A model generated the notes under the pieces. The model did no database searches, was not told the DNA's origin, and worked only from the letters and a program-made list of their open reading frames with translations. 64,000 nt of DNA from Deltaproteobacteria bacterium (GTDB taxonomy: Bacteria > SAR324 > XYD2-FULL-50-16): contig JABHWU010000040.1 of assembly GCA_018657625.1 (NCBI GenBank), positions 62,001 to 126,000 of the forward strand. Direction: 5' to 3'. A program made the position numbers and the translations under genes. Positions 9,658 to 18,104 of the stretch are shown here, in pieces (within the stretch, counting starts at the first letter, position 1; the number at the start of each line of letters is the position of its first letter).

Positions 9658-10695
9658 CTAAGCAGACCAATTTAAAATTACTTTACCGGATTGCCCCGAA
9701 CGCATTATCTGAAATCCTTCTTCAAAATCCTTAAAATCAAAACGGTGGGTAATAACCGGTGAAATATCTAAGCCTGTCTGAATCATGCTGGTCATTTTAT
9801 ACCAAGTTTCATACATTTCTCTCCCATATATTCCCTTAATATTTAAACCGTTAAATACAACCAGATTCCAGTCTATTTCTGTTTTGGAGGGTAAAATTCC
9901 TAAAAGTGCAATTTTACCACCATGACACATGTTACTTAACATTGTATTAAAAGCCGTGGGGTTACCTGACATTTCCAGACCCACATCAAATCCTTCTCGC
10001 ATGCCCAGTGCTTTGGTCACATCTTCCAGTTTCTCCTGGGTAATATTTACTGTCCGACAATTCCCTATTTTAGAAGCCAGTTCCAGGCGGTATGGATTGA
10101 CATCAGTGATGACAACATGCCTGGCACCGGCATGTTTAGCAATTGCCACCGACATAACGCCAATCGGTCCGGCACCTGTAATTAATACATCTTCTCCCAA
10201 TAAATCAAATGATAAGGCAGAGTGAGCAGCATTACCCAGTGGATCAAAACAGGAGATGACATCCGTTGGAATTTCTGGATCACACAACCAGACATTTGTC
10301 GTTGGAATCGCCAGATATTCAGCAAAAGCGCCATTTCGATTAACACCAACACCTCTGGTTTCCATACATAAATGTCTTCTGCCGGCTAAACAATTACGAC
10401 AATGCCCACAGACAATATGGCCTTCACCGCTAACCAAATCTCCCTTTTTAAACCCCTGCACATTATTACCATTACTCTCCACAACCCCTACAAATTCGTG
10501 CCCGATAACCAATGGCACCGGAATCGTTTTCTGAGCCCATTCATCCCAGTTAAAGATATGAATATCAGTTCCGCAAATAGATGTTTTTTGAATTTTAATT
10601 AGTACTTCATTCGATTCAAGCTTCGGAATCGGAACCTCATCCATCCATAAACCTTCTTTAGCATATTTTTTTACCAGGGCTTTCATTGTCTTCAT
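9658..10695 (-). CDS. tdh: L-threonine 3-dehydrogenase
   Basis: This zinc-dependent medium-chain dehydrogenase oxidises threonine to 2-amino-3-ketobutyrate with NAD+. The N-terminal catalytic domain has the SICGTDIH loop, the GHEFVG motif and the structural-zinc cysteines in [15 protein letters not shown]. The Rossmann motif is GAGPIGVMS. The [14 protein letters not shown] segment is typical of Tdh. I chose the ATG at 10695, which follows a GAGAGA element and gives a protein starting [10 protein letters not shown]; an in-frame ATG at 10716 would add seven residues. First gene of the tdh-kbl operon. Confidence 0.92.
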   Translation of the reverse strand: MKTMKALVKKYAKEGLWMDEVPIPKLESNEVLIKIQKTSICGTDIHIFNWDEWAQKTIPVPLVIGHEFVGVVESNGNNVQGFKKGDLVSGEGHIVCGHCRNCLAGRRHLCMETRGVGVNRNGAFAEYLAIPTTNVWLCDPEIPTDVISCFDPLGNAAHSALSFDLLGEDVLITGAGPIGVMSVAIAKHAGARHVVITDVNPYRLELASKIGNCRTVNITQEKLEDVTKALGMREGFDVGLEMSGNPTAFNTMLSNMCHGGKIALLGILPSKTEIDWNLVVFNGLNIKGIYGREMYETWYKMTSMIQTGLDISPVITHRFDFKDFEEGFQIMRSGQSGKVILNWSA

Positions 10696-10988
10696 TAGTC
10701 TCTCTCGTTTGATCATTTAATGTGAAATGAGTCGGATAATATTTACCTCAAAAGATTTTCAATTAATAAAGTCGACCCTAAATTGATTACTGCAATAATA
10801 CAAGATTAGAATTTTTTAGGATATTGATACCAGAAGTATTATACTAATTTCAAAATAAAACAGACCTATTTACAACACGATTCATAACTAACAATTAACT
10901 GTTAGCACTTCAAAAGGTTTTTTACCTATCAATAAAGGAATGTCGCATTATAATGTTGCATATCGATCAAGAAGCTTTTAGATTAACC

Positions 10989-11020
10989 TTAACTCTAACG
11001 TAAATATAAGTTAGAGTTAA
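10989..11020. repeat. 11-bp perfect inverted repeat between divergent tdh and phoH
   Basis: The arms TTAACTCTAAC and GTTAGAGTTAA flank a 10-base AT-rich spacer. The element sits about 75 bases before the PhoH2 gene and about 290 bases before tdh. It has no following T-run on either strand, so it looks like an operator rather than a terminator. The rest of the divergent gap (10717-11095) holds no open frame and no further structure that I can support. Confidence 0.5.
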
Positions 11021-11095
11021 AAAATCGCAAGGAATAGCAGGATTTTTTTTCTTAAAGCAAAAACTTCATATCAAATCTTCAATCTGGAGAAATCG

Positions 11096-12427
11096 ATGCC
11101 CAGAAAAAAAAGAAAAATTTTTGTTTTAGACACAAATGTCATTTTACATGATAGTACCTGTATTAACCAATTTACAGATCATGATGTCATACTGCCCATC
11201 ACTGTTTTAGAAGAGCTGGACAATTTCAAAAAAGGAAATGAAACCATTAATTTTCATGCCCGTGATTTTGTCAGAACTTTGGATACCTTTGATGAAGAAA
11301 AATTATTTAATGGTGGTTTTAGAATTGGTGATAAAAAAGGGAAAATAATCATCAAACTGGAAAAAGAATTCCATAAAGATCTTGCACAAAGTTTTAGTAA
11401 ACAAAAAGCAGATCATCAAATATTAAATATCGCCTACCATGCCGTCATCGATTATCCTAAAAAAAATGTTATGCTGGTTTCCAAAGATGTCAATCTGAGA
11501 ATGAAAGCTAAATCTTTAGGTATAATGGCAAAAGACTATACCACAGATCATGTTAAGGATATTTCAACACTGTATACCGGTAGAAGAGTCGAAGAAAACA
11601 TTGATGATGCATTAATAGATGGTATGTATCAGGATTCACATGAGATCCCTTCTGAAAACTTTGCTTTTGAAGGAGAATTGACGGCTAATGAATATATGAT
11701 ATTAAAAAGTGGTAAAAAATCGGCATTGGCCACTTATGATTGTAGTCAAAAAATGATTAAACATGTTGAAAAAATATCAGCTTATGGTATCTATCCCAGG
11801 AATTCAGAGCAAACTTTTGCTTTAAATGCTCTAATGAATCCAAATATTCAATTGGTTAGTATTTCCGGTAAAGCAGGTACCGGAAAAACATTGTTAGCAT
11901 TAGCCGCCGGCATGGAACGTCGAAAAAATTATAAGCAGATATTTATGGCCCGACCTGTTGTACCTCTCAGTAACAAAGACCTGGGATTTTTGCCCGGAGA
12001 CATCAAATCTAAATTAGATCCCTATATGCAGCCATTATTTGACAATTTAGGGGTTATTCAAAATCAGTACTCTGATACTGATAAAAAAAATAAAAATATC
12101 CGACAGTTTCTGGAAGAAGAAAAACTGGTGATATCACCCTTAGCTTACATTAGAGGTCGCAGTCTGGTAAAAGTTTTTTTTATTGTCGATGAAGCACAAA
12201 ACTTAACCCCACATGAGGTTAAGACAATAATCACACGGGCCGGAGAGGGAACAAAAATGGTTTTTACGGGTGATGTTTTTCAAATCGATCATCCTTACCT
12301 GGACAGCCAGTCAAATGGTCTGAGTTTTTTAATCGATAAAATGCGTGATCAAAATCTATATGCTCATGTGACGCTGGAAAAAGGAGAGCGATCTGAGCTA
12401 GCTGAAATAGCCAGTGACCTTTTGTAA
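11096..12427 (+). CDS. PhoH2-type protein: PIN domain fused to PhoH ATPase
   Basis: The 443-residue protein has two domains. Residues about 5-150 form a PIN nuclease domain with acidic residues in VLDTNVILHD, VLEELDNFK and LVSKDVNLR. Residues about 240-443 form a PhoH ATPase with Walker A SGKAGTGKTLLAL and Walker B VFFIVDEAQN, followed by GTKMVFTGD. PhoH2 proteins are described as RNA helicase/RNases working in the cytoplasm. The gene is monocistronic or pairs with the HAD gene 56 bases downstream. A GGAG site precedes the ATG. No toxin-antitoxin partner (phoAT) is seen upstream. Confidence 0.9.
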   Translation: MPRKKRKIFVLDTNVILHDSTCINQFTDHDVILPITVLEELDNFKKGNETINFHARDFVRTLDTFDEEKLFNGGFRIGDKKGKIIIKLEKEFHKDLAQSFSKQKADHQILNIAYHAVIDYPKKNVMLVSKDVNLRMKAKSLGIMAKDYTTDHVKDISTLYTGRRVEENIDDALIDGMYQDSHEIPSENFAFEGELTANEYMILKSGKKSALATYDCSQKMIKHVEKISAYGIYPRNSEQTFALNALMNPNIQLVSISGKAGTGKTLLALAAGMERRKNYKQIFMARPVVPLSNKDLGFLPGDIKSKLDPYMQPLFDNLGVIQNQYSDTDKKNKNIRQFLEEEKLVISPLAYIRGRSLVKVFFIVDEAQNLTPHEVKTIITRAGEGTKMVFTGDVFQIDHPYLDSQSNGLSFLIDKMRDQNLYAHVTLEKGERSELAEIASDLL

Positions 12428-12483
12428 AACTACTAGTGATTCTGATAAACGATATTTTATAAAAATAACAACCAGTAACCTTT

Positions 12484-13326
12484 ATGAAAGAACTATATAT
12501 TTCCGATCTGGATGGAACTTTGCTTGATAAAAATTCCCAATTGAGCAGCAGATCGGAATTTTTATTAAAAACAATGCTTAAATCTGGCTTACTTTTCACA
12601 GTGGCCAGTTTAAGGAGTTTCGAATCAATAAAAGCTATTTTTAAAAACGTTTCCTTACAGTTTCCGATTATTGAATTGAATGGTGCATTTATCACAGACT
12701 TCGTTTCCGGCCGAAAACTAGTCATCAACGCTATTGATCCCACCATTATCACTCCGGTTTATCAAACCATATTATCAAAAGGGCTGGCACCAGCTGTAAT
12801 GAGTTACGATGGCGTCAATGATTATCTTAGTTTTTCTGACGAGATGAATGAGGGTCTGAGATGGTATTGGGAAAATCGAAAATCGGCTAATGACAAACGT
12901 TTAAGAAAACTAAATCATATCGATTCAATGAAAGAAGAAGCCTGGATCTGTATCACAATCATTGAAGAACGTGATTATTGTATTGATAGTAAAAATAAAT
13001 TAGAGTTTGAGTTCGCCGATGATATTAATGTCAATATTCTGGATTCTCTGGATACACCCGGTTTAGTTTGGATGAGTATTACTGCCAAATCAGCTTCGAA
13101 ATATAATGCGATTCAAACATTAAAAAGTGAATATAATTTTGATCATCATAAAGTGATTTGTTTTGGTGATCAACCCATTGATATACCAATGTTTCAAGCT
13201 GCCGATTTTTCAATAGCCGTTTCCAACGCAGACCCTGATGTAAAGTCGATTGCTGATCTGGTTATAGGAGATCATCAAAGCAATGCTGTTACTGAATGGA
13301 TTTTTCAGCATTTTATAAAATCATAA
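12484..13326 (+). CDS. HAD-superfamily (Cof-type) hydrolase
   Basis: A 280-residue type IIB HAD phosphatase. Motif I is SDLDGTLLD at the N-terminus with both catalytic aspartates. Motif II is the threonine/serine region TVASLRSFES. Motif III and IV are K.NAIQTLK and CFGDQPIDIPMF, in which the usual GD..ND acidic motif reads GDQPID. Such enzymes dephosphorylate sugar phosphates, pyridoxal phosphate or similar small molecules; the substrate cannot be predicted. It is likely co-transcribed with the PhoH2 gene. Confidence 0.82.
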   Translation: MKELYISDLDGTLLDKNSQLSSRSEFLLKTMLKSGLLFTVASLRSFESIKAIFKNVSLQFPIIELNGAFITDFVSGRKLVINAIDPTIITPVYQTILSKGLAPAVMSYDGVNDYLSFSDEMNEGLRWYWENRKSANDKRLRKLNHIDSMKEEAWICITIIEERDYCIDSKNKLEFEFADDINVNILDSLDTPGLVWMSITAKSASKYNAIQTLKSEYNFDHHKVICFGDQPIDIPMFQAADFSIAVSNADPDVKSIADLVIGDHQSNAVTEWIFQHFIKS

Positions 13327-13335
13327 GTAGTGTTC

Positions 13336-13479
13336 GAACGAAAATGCCATTATTGGATATCAAACCGGTAATTGGGGGTATCGCTGCGAAGTCTCACGAT
13401 CCTCGTAACTATCGGGTATTTAACTGTTTAAGCCTTTGCTAAAAATTATACATGTCCCCAAATTACCTACTTTTCGTTC
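13336..13479. repeat. 144-bp element with two nested inverted arms
   Basis: The outer arms GAACGAAAA (13336-13344) and TTTTCGTTC (13471-13479) are perfect complements. The inner arms GGTAATTGGGG (13367-13377) and CCCCAAATTACC (13456-13467) pair with one bulge. The central 78 bases contain no open frame. The arrangement could be a folded RNA, a small transposon-like repeat, or a complex regulatory region for the TetR gene that starts 66 bases downstream. No terminal T-run is present. Confidence 0.4.
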
Positions 13480-13544
13480 AGATATTAAGTATCAACTAAA
13501 TTTAACCGATTATCCGTTTAAACCACGTAAATATTTTGTATATT

Positions 13545-14132
13545 ATGAGCCTCACACAAAAAGAAAAGTCACAGCTAACCCGTCAAAGGCTTAAAAATAA
13601 AGCTTTAGCTCTATTTGGAGAAAAAGGGTTTGTTAAAACAACGATTATTGATATCACACGCCAGGCCGGATGTGCCAAAGGAAATTTTTATCGATATTGG
13701 GAAAGCAAAAATATGATTTTTCTGGAAATTATGGAAGAACGGTTATCCGAATATCGTAGTCAAAGAGAAATAGCACTGACCAAAGCTACCAATCTCGAAG
13801 AAGTCATCACTGTTATTTTGGAGTTTTTGGAAAACATTATTGATGATAAAAACTGGTCAAAAGTATTTTTGGAATTTACCTTGTTTGCTTCCCAGGATGA
13901 ACAATTAAAAGCAGAATTAAATAAAAGCCGGTACCGTTTATCTTTTGATGTATTTGGTGATTTAGTTCGCCCTTTTGTTGATTCTGATTTCCCACCTGAA
14001 AAAATCGGTGCCCTCAATACTGCCTTATTTGAAGGATTTCTGATTCAAAACATTCTTGGTACTAACATTATTAACAAAGAAGACTTTCGACAAGCAGCTT
14101 TAGCCTTGGCATTACATAATGGGAAAAAATAA
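13545..14132 (+). CDS. TetR/AcrR family transcriptional regulator
   Basis: The N-terminal helix-turn-helix (about residues 8-55) shows the TetR pattern AL.LFGEKGFVKTTIIDI followed by GCAKGNFYRYWESK. The C-terminal ligand domain is helical and has no recognised ligand family. I use the ATG at 13545; a TTG at 13536 would add three residues. No effector gene lies directly downstream on the same strand, so the target may be itself or the convergent small antitoxin-like gene. Confidence 0.85.
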   Translation: MSLTQKEKSQLTRQRLKNKALALFGEKGFVKTTIIDITRQAGCAKGNFYRYWESKNMIFLEIMEERLSEYRSQREIALTKATNLEEVITVILEFLENIIDDKNWSKVFLEFTLFASQDEQLKAELNKSRYRLSFDVFGDLVRPFVDSDFPPEKIGALNTALFEGFLIQNILGTNIINKEDFRQAALALALHNGKK

Positions 14133-14133
14133 T

Positions 14134-14307
14134 TTACGACTTGCTCTCCAAATCCTTTAAAAATTCCTTGCGGTTTTTTTTATCTTTAAAAAAACGATCA
14201 ACAAACGGTTCTGCATTATCCCAATTGATATATTCCCGGACATCGTTTTTCTTCCAAAAAGCTTTTTCTTCCGCTTCATTTTTGAAATCAGGTATTTTCT
14301 TTGCCAT
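14134..14307 (-). CDS. Orphan CopG/BrnA-like antitoxin, 57 aa
   Basis: A short leftward frame encodes a 57-residue charged protein starting MAKKIPDFKNEAEEKAFW, closely like the N-terminus of the CopG/BrnA antitoxin family (pattern K.IP.F.sE.EE..FWe..D...Y.dW). The C-terminal part is Lys-rich. In this family the N-terminus binds the toxin and a ribbon-helix-helix binds DNA; the second half here is short. No toxin gene was found immediately upstream (14308-14737) or downstream, where the TetR gene ends one base before this stop codon. It may be a solitary antitoxin or a remnant. Confidence 0.6.
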   Translation of the reverse strand: MAKKIPDFKNEAEEKAFWKKNDVREYINWDNAEPFVDRFFKDKKNRKEFLKDLESKS

Positions 14308-14737
14308 TTCTTGACTATTTTTTAAGTTGTTTGAATTTTTTATTTACCATATCTTTTGAATCGACAGCACCATTTGATAATACTAATCATTACTCTTAAA
14401 TATGTTTCCCATTTAGATTTTACTTTAATGTTTAAAGCTATCCTCTCTGAGGCTGGTCAGAGACCAAAGGCTCTGCCAATTGGTACCTTATAAAAAGCTA
14501 AATGTGCATCGCGGGTTTGTCCTACAGGAGTATTTAACCACGGACCACACTGAATACACGGAAAAAAACAGTACTATTGAAATTCAATCACAGAAACACA
14601 AAATTCTTCAAGAATACGATATGCCCCTCTGGGGCTAAGACAATACCGTCTCCTTTGAGGACGGATTTTTATTCTGAAAAAACCATTTTTTATGAACATC
14701 ATGTTACTCCCCTGAAATATTTTCTCACCACATTTAA
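14308..14737. other. Gap with short hairpins, no gene
   Basis: No convincing coding frame. Near 14620-14675 there are two hairpins: GCCCC-TCT-GGGGC, then a CCGTC...GACGG stem followed by ATTTTTATT, which looks like an intrinsic terminator on the plus strand although no plus-strand gene ends nearby. A phrase accacggaccacac near 14538 resembles one near 1500. The overlapping plus-strand frame at 14577-14897 has no coding character and is antisense to the next gene. Confidence 0.35.
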
Positions 14738-15394
14738 TCAGTATCCAAACGGTAATGAAGGGAAAATACTCATTTTAATCCAGGGATTATCAGGGAGACT
14801 ACGATACAAAAGTGTAAAGCGGACAGAAGGAAAAGTATCTGCCAAATTCTTTAAGGCTGCAATGGGTGGCAAGCCTGAGGTTTTAAACTCAATATAAGAG
14901 GTTTCAGTTTTAAATGTTAAAGCATCAATAGCACAAATATCACGATCTGTCCCCCAGTGGGTTAAGCGCCAATCATATTGGCAGAAGAATTGATATTCCT
15001 GAAAATTGGTGACTGCTTTTTCAAATGTCTCCAACTGCGAATTCTCCATATTCCCATCCAGCTTTCCGGTTTCTGCGGCTCTGATTTTTTTTCTAAATTC
15101 AGAAATTGATTCCAGGAGCTCCTGTTCGGTTTTTTTCTGTAACCAACCTTTATACAACTGATTCAAGGCCAGCTGTTTCATGTTTTCATCGAATTCAGGC
15201 ATAGCCAGATTCATTTTAGCCAGTGAAATAATATCAGGATTCAATAGTAACTCTAAAGCCATCGGCATTGCCACAATTGAATTTAATGAAAACTCTTTTG
15301 GGCAGCTCAAATCGTTTATTTTTGCTTTTAGATAGGGTAGAATCGTATGAGCATTTGCAGAAAAAAACAGTTGGTTGATAATATGTTTATTCAT
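14738..15394 (-). CDS. Api92-like (DUF1281-type) protein
   Basis: A 218-residue protein (ATG at 15394; an upstream TTG would add five residues). The C-terminal third resembles the ferredoxin-like domain of Api92-like proteins: W-x-L-THWGTDRDIC, then alternating strands and the characteristic TSGLPPIAALKNLA...FPSVRFTLLY. Such domains are found in phage, plasmid and island genes and their function is not known. The N-terminal part (about 1-110) is helical and ends in a charged coiled-coil-like stretch. It may mark a small acquired region together with the antitoxin-like gene. Confidence 0.6.
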   Translation of the reverse strand: MNKHIINQLFFSANAHTILPYLKAKINDLSCPKEFSLNSIVAMPMALELLLNPDIISLAKMNLAMPEFDENMKQLALNQLYKGWLQKKTEQELLESISEFRKKIRAAETGKLDGNMENSQLETFEKAVTNFQEYQFFCQYDWRLTHWGTDRDICAIDALTFKTETSYIEFKTSGLPPIAALKNLADTFPSVRFTLLYRSLPDNPWIKMSIFPSLPFGY

Positions 15395-15486
15395 AATCGA
15401 CTTAATCAATTGAATTAACAGCCTGGGTTATTTGTTGTATTGGTTCCTAGAATAACCATAAAAAGTCGAATTGAAAAGAAGGGCCT

Positions 15487-15933
15487 TTATTTTAATTTTC
15501 CCCCCATCGCATATCCCACTGACCAGCCTTTTAGTTTTTTACCGTTCTGGGAATTTCCGGTTTCCGGAATCAGAGAATAACTTAACCCACAAATATTTAA
15601 CCCCAGGGGTATAAACTGATAATTAACATGATCAATATTGACTATTTGTCCTCTTAGGGAAGTTCCTATAAGAAACAAACCGCTTTTGTAACCGATATTA
15701 AGACCTAATGAACCTGATAGTACTCCTGAACCCATTCCGATTTCAGCACCGGGGAAAAAAACAAAACCATCTTCCAGGCGACTCATTTTCCGCTCATATC
15801 CTTCCTGAAATGATTTTGGGTGCTGATCGCCGGAAGTATCTTGCCATCCCCAGTTCCGGCTATGGGCAAACATGTTTGAACTTATTGCGATCATCAATAA
15901 CATGGTTATTAGCATTAATATCATTTTTTTCAT
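15487..15933 (-). CDS. Small exported protein of unknown function
   Basis: The 148-residue protein has a clear signal peptide (MKKMILMLITMLLMIAISS, cleavage after the Met/Phe-Ala-His region near residue 24). The mature part is rich in Gly and aromatic residues in alternating beta-like stretches (GAEIGMGSGVLSGSLGLNIGY), as in small outer-membrane or periplasmic beta proteins. A GGAG-type site lies before the ATG. It is divergent from the LytS-like kinase gene and shares its upstream region, which holds a LytTR-type repeat operator 134 bases before this start. I do not recognise the family. Confidence 0.7.
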   Translation of the reverse strand: MKKMILMLITMLLMIAISSNMFAHSRNWGWQDTSGDQHPKSFQEGYERKMSRLEDGFVFFPGAEIGMGSGVLSGSLGLNIGYKSGLFLIGTSLRGQIVNIDHVNYQFIPLGLNICGLSYSLIPETGNSQNGKKLKGWSVGYAMGGKLK

Positions 15934-16066
15934 TTTAAGCTCCTAAAACAATTGATTTACAAAAAATTCATTTCAATTCTGAAATGATTGAAATAGTATG
16001 ATTTCAGGTATAATAAGCTATCATTCGTTCGACTACAAAATTAGATTGGGTGTTGAATAAAAGTAG

Positions 16067-16096
16067 TTGAGTGGTATTAAAGAGTCGTTGAATGGT
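16067..16096 (-). promoter_or_regulatory. Putative LytTR operator (9-bp direct repeats, 21-bp period)
   Basis: On the minus strand it reads ACCATTCAA, 12 bases, ACCACTCAA. The same pair in the same order occurs at 17934-17963 on the plus strand, before the bactofilin-like gene. Two 9-bp direct repeats spaced by 12 bp (two helical turns) are the general pattern of LytTR-domain binding sites. A third weaker copy of the GTTGA core lies 14 bases further left. It could serve the exported-protein gene on the left and autoregulate the kinase operon on the right. Confidence 0.6.
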
Positions 16097-16210
16097 TTTA
16101 TGATTTAGCAGAATTGATCCTTTACTTTACTATGCATGTGATTTGTCGTATTTATACTCATTCATCTACACTGATATCTGATAATTCACTTTAGACACGA
16201 TTACCAAAAA

Positions 16211-17218
16211 ATGACTAAATTACGTTTGAACATATTAATTGGAATATCGATCCTTCTTTTTTCACTACTATTTGGATATGCCCTCAGCCTTATCATCGGC
16301 ATCAATTATAATTCTTCTTTCAATATTGCCTTTAATATCGTTCTAATTGATTCTTCTATTTTGGGAATTGCAAATGTCGCCAGTTTGTTTTTAGCCAGGT
16401 TTTTGGTTTCACGAACAAACAAAGTGATTCTAGTACTTTTTCCTGCTCTGGGAATTATTCTGGGTGGAGGAATCATTGCTTTTTTACTGGTCTTTATTCT
16501 GCATCCGATCGCTTTGATCTACTCTGAGAACCAAACCTTTTCATATTTACTCATCAATTTGCTTTTTTCAATTTCATATAACATTGTTATTTGTGGTTTC
16601 ATCATTTTTCAAAACAAAATTTTTAAGCAAGAAAAAGCTTTAAATGAGGAAAAATACCTAAAGTCACAAATTGAACTAAAAATGTTGGCTTCAAAAGTTA
16701 ATCCGCACTTTTTGTTCAATTCATTAAACCTGATGGTATCTTTACTGAAAACCCCTCAAAAAGCGGAAGAGGCTTTAATAAACCTATCAGAAATTTTAAG
16801 GCATCAACTTGAATATAGTGAGGCGTCCAATATAGAATTGAAGTTAGAGCTGGCCATTGTTGAAAAATATTTATCACTTCAAAAAATGCGTTTCGGGAAA
16901 AAATTAAACTACCAAATTGAGAATCAATACAACATTGACATTCCACCCTTTATTTTTCAACCACTGGTTGAAAATAGCATAAAACACAATATTGATCATA
17001 CGGGTTCTTTAACTATTGATATTTCAGTCGCAAAAAAAAACAATTTATATCTGATTGCTATTATTGATTCATATAAAAAATTAACAGCAGATATGTTAAA
17101 CAAAGGTGTGGGGTTGTCTGTAACAAAAAAAAGAGTTGAAGGTTTTGGAGGTGTTTTTTCAATTAAAAACGGAGGGATAGAAATATCTTTAACCCATGAT
17201 AAAATTAATAATTGCTGA
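16211..17218 (+). CDS. LytS-like sensor histidine kinase
   Basis: A 335-residue membrane kinase. The first about 140 residues form four to five transmembrane helices with no recognised ligand domain. After a short coiled linker comes the HisKA-type phosphoacceptor block KVNPHFLFNSLN (PF06580 family) with its histidine, then QPLVENSIKH (N-box) and GVGLSVTKKRVEG (G-box) of the ATPase. Such kinases phosphorylate LytTR response regulators. The gene overlaps the following regulator by 23 bases, so they are translated together. Confidence 0.88.
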   Translation: MTKLRLNILIGISILLFSLLFGYALSLIIGINYNSSFNIAFNIVLIDSSILGIANVASLFLARFLVSRTNKVILVLFPALGIILGGGIIAFLLVFILHPIALIYSENQTFSYLLINLLFSISYNIVICGFIIFQNKIFKQEKALNEEKYLKSQIELKMLASKVNPHFLFNSLNLMVSLLKTPQKAEEALINLSEILRHQLEYSEASNIELKLELAIVEKYLSLQKMRFGKKLNYQIENQYNIDIPPFIFQPLVENSIKHNIDHTGSLTIDISVAKKNNLYLIAIIDSYKKLTADMLNKGVGLSVTKKRVEGFGGVFSIKNGGIEISLTHDKINNC

Positions 17219-17924
17219 TGATGAACAACACGCAAGAGAACGGCTTAAGGATTTAATCTCAGATTACGAACAATTCAAAATAATATCAGAAGTCGATGAT
17301 GGAAATAAAGCCTTGGAAAAAATGGTGTCACTAAAACCAGATGTTGCTATTTTAGATATTAATATGCCTGGAATATCTGTTTTTAATACAATTTCATCGC
17401 TTCAGGCACCACCCATTATTGTTTTTCAAACAGCGCATTCCAAATATGCCGCAGATGCATTTGATGTAGAGGCACTAGATTATCTGCTTAAACCTGTAAG
17501 TAGGGAACGATTTAAACAAGCGGTTAACAAAATAATGAAAAAACTGTCCTCTGCTACCGAAGATATGAAAGAACATGATATTACCGATAAAGATTCAACG
17601 ACAAAAATCACAGTCAGAGTGAATGGAACGATAAAAATTATTCGAGTTAATGACATATCTAAAATCTGTTTTGAAGAAGGGCTCAGTTTTATCTACACTA
17701 ATAAGGATAAGTTTATCTCTGATAGAACACTTAATTATTATGAGGAAAAATTACAAGAGATGAAATTTTTCAGATCAAATCGCGCTAATCTGGTAAACCT
17801 TGAATATGTAACTACCATTCATAAAGCCTTTAAAGGTGCTTATTACATTGAACTTCAAGATGGAACCCGGATTGAGTTATCCAGAAGGAAGGCACAAATA
17901 TTGAAAAAAAACCTGGACTTTTAA
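17196..17924 (+). CDS. LytTR-family response regulator
   Basis: A 242-residue regulator. The receiver domain (residues 1-118) has the acidic pair in ADDEQHARERL, the phosphoacceptor aspartate in VAILDINMPG and the switch lysine in YLLKPVSRERF. The C-terminal half (about 140-242) is a LytTR DNA-binding domain, with typical strands (KICFEEG, FFRSNRANLVNLEYV) and the final RIELSRRK. Genes of this kind bind pairs of short direct repeats spaced by about two DNA turns, and such a pair occurs both upstream of the operon and directly downstream of this gene. Confidence 0.9.
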   Translation: MIKLIIADDEQHARERLKDLISDYEQFKIISEVDDGNKALEKMVSLKPDVAILDINMPGISVFNTISSLQAPPIIVFQTAHSKYAADAFDVEALDYLLKPVSRERFKQAVNKIMKKLSSATEDMKEHDITDKDSTTKITVRVNGTIKIIRVNDISKICFEEGLSFIYTNKDKFISDRTLNYYEEKLQEMKFFRSNRANLVNLEYVTTIHKAFKGAYYIELQDGTRIELSRRKAQILKKNLDF

Positions 17925-17933
17925 ATCAATTAA

Positions 17934-17963
17934 ACCATTCAAAGGGTTTTTTAAACCACTCAT
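17934..17963 (+). promoter_or_regulatory. Putative LytTR operator before the bactofilin-like gene
   Basis: It reads ACCATTCAA, 12 bases, ACCACTCAT on the plus strand, and starts 10 bases after the regulator stop codon. Order, spacing and sequence match the element at 16067-16096, which lies in the opposite orientation. It ends 142 bases before the bactofilin-like start; a TATTAT (-10-like) lies at 18031-18036. Confidence 0.6.
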
Positions 17964-18104
17964 TATAAAGAATTACCACTGATCAAAAATAAATCGCTGA
18001 TCTTAAATGAATATGAAATACCTAAACTCATATTATGTTACAACACTTATTAAAGTGAAATTAAATGAGTTTTGTATTTAACTATTAATTTTAAGGAGAA
18101 AATC

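Noticed and set aside
14577..14897. Plus-strand frame of 106 codons
   Set aside because: It overlaps antisense the Api92-like gene, has no recognisable domain, and its first half lies in a gap with hairpins.
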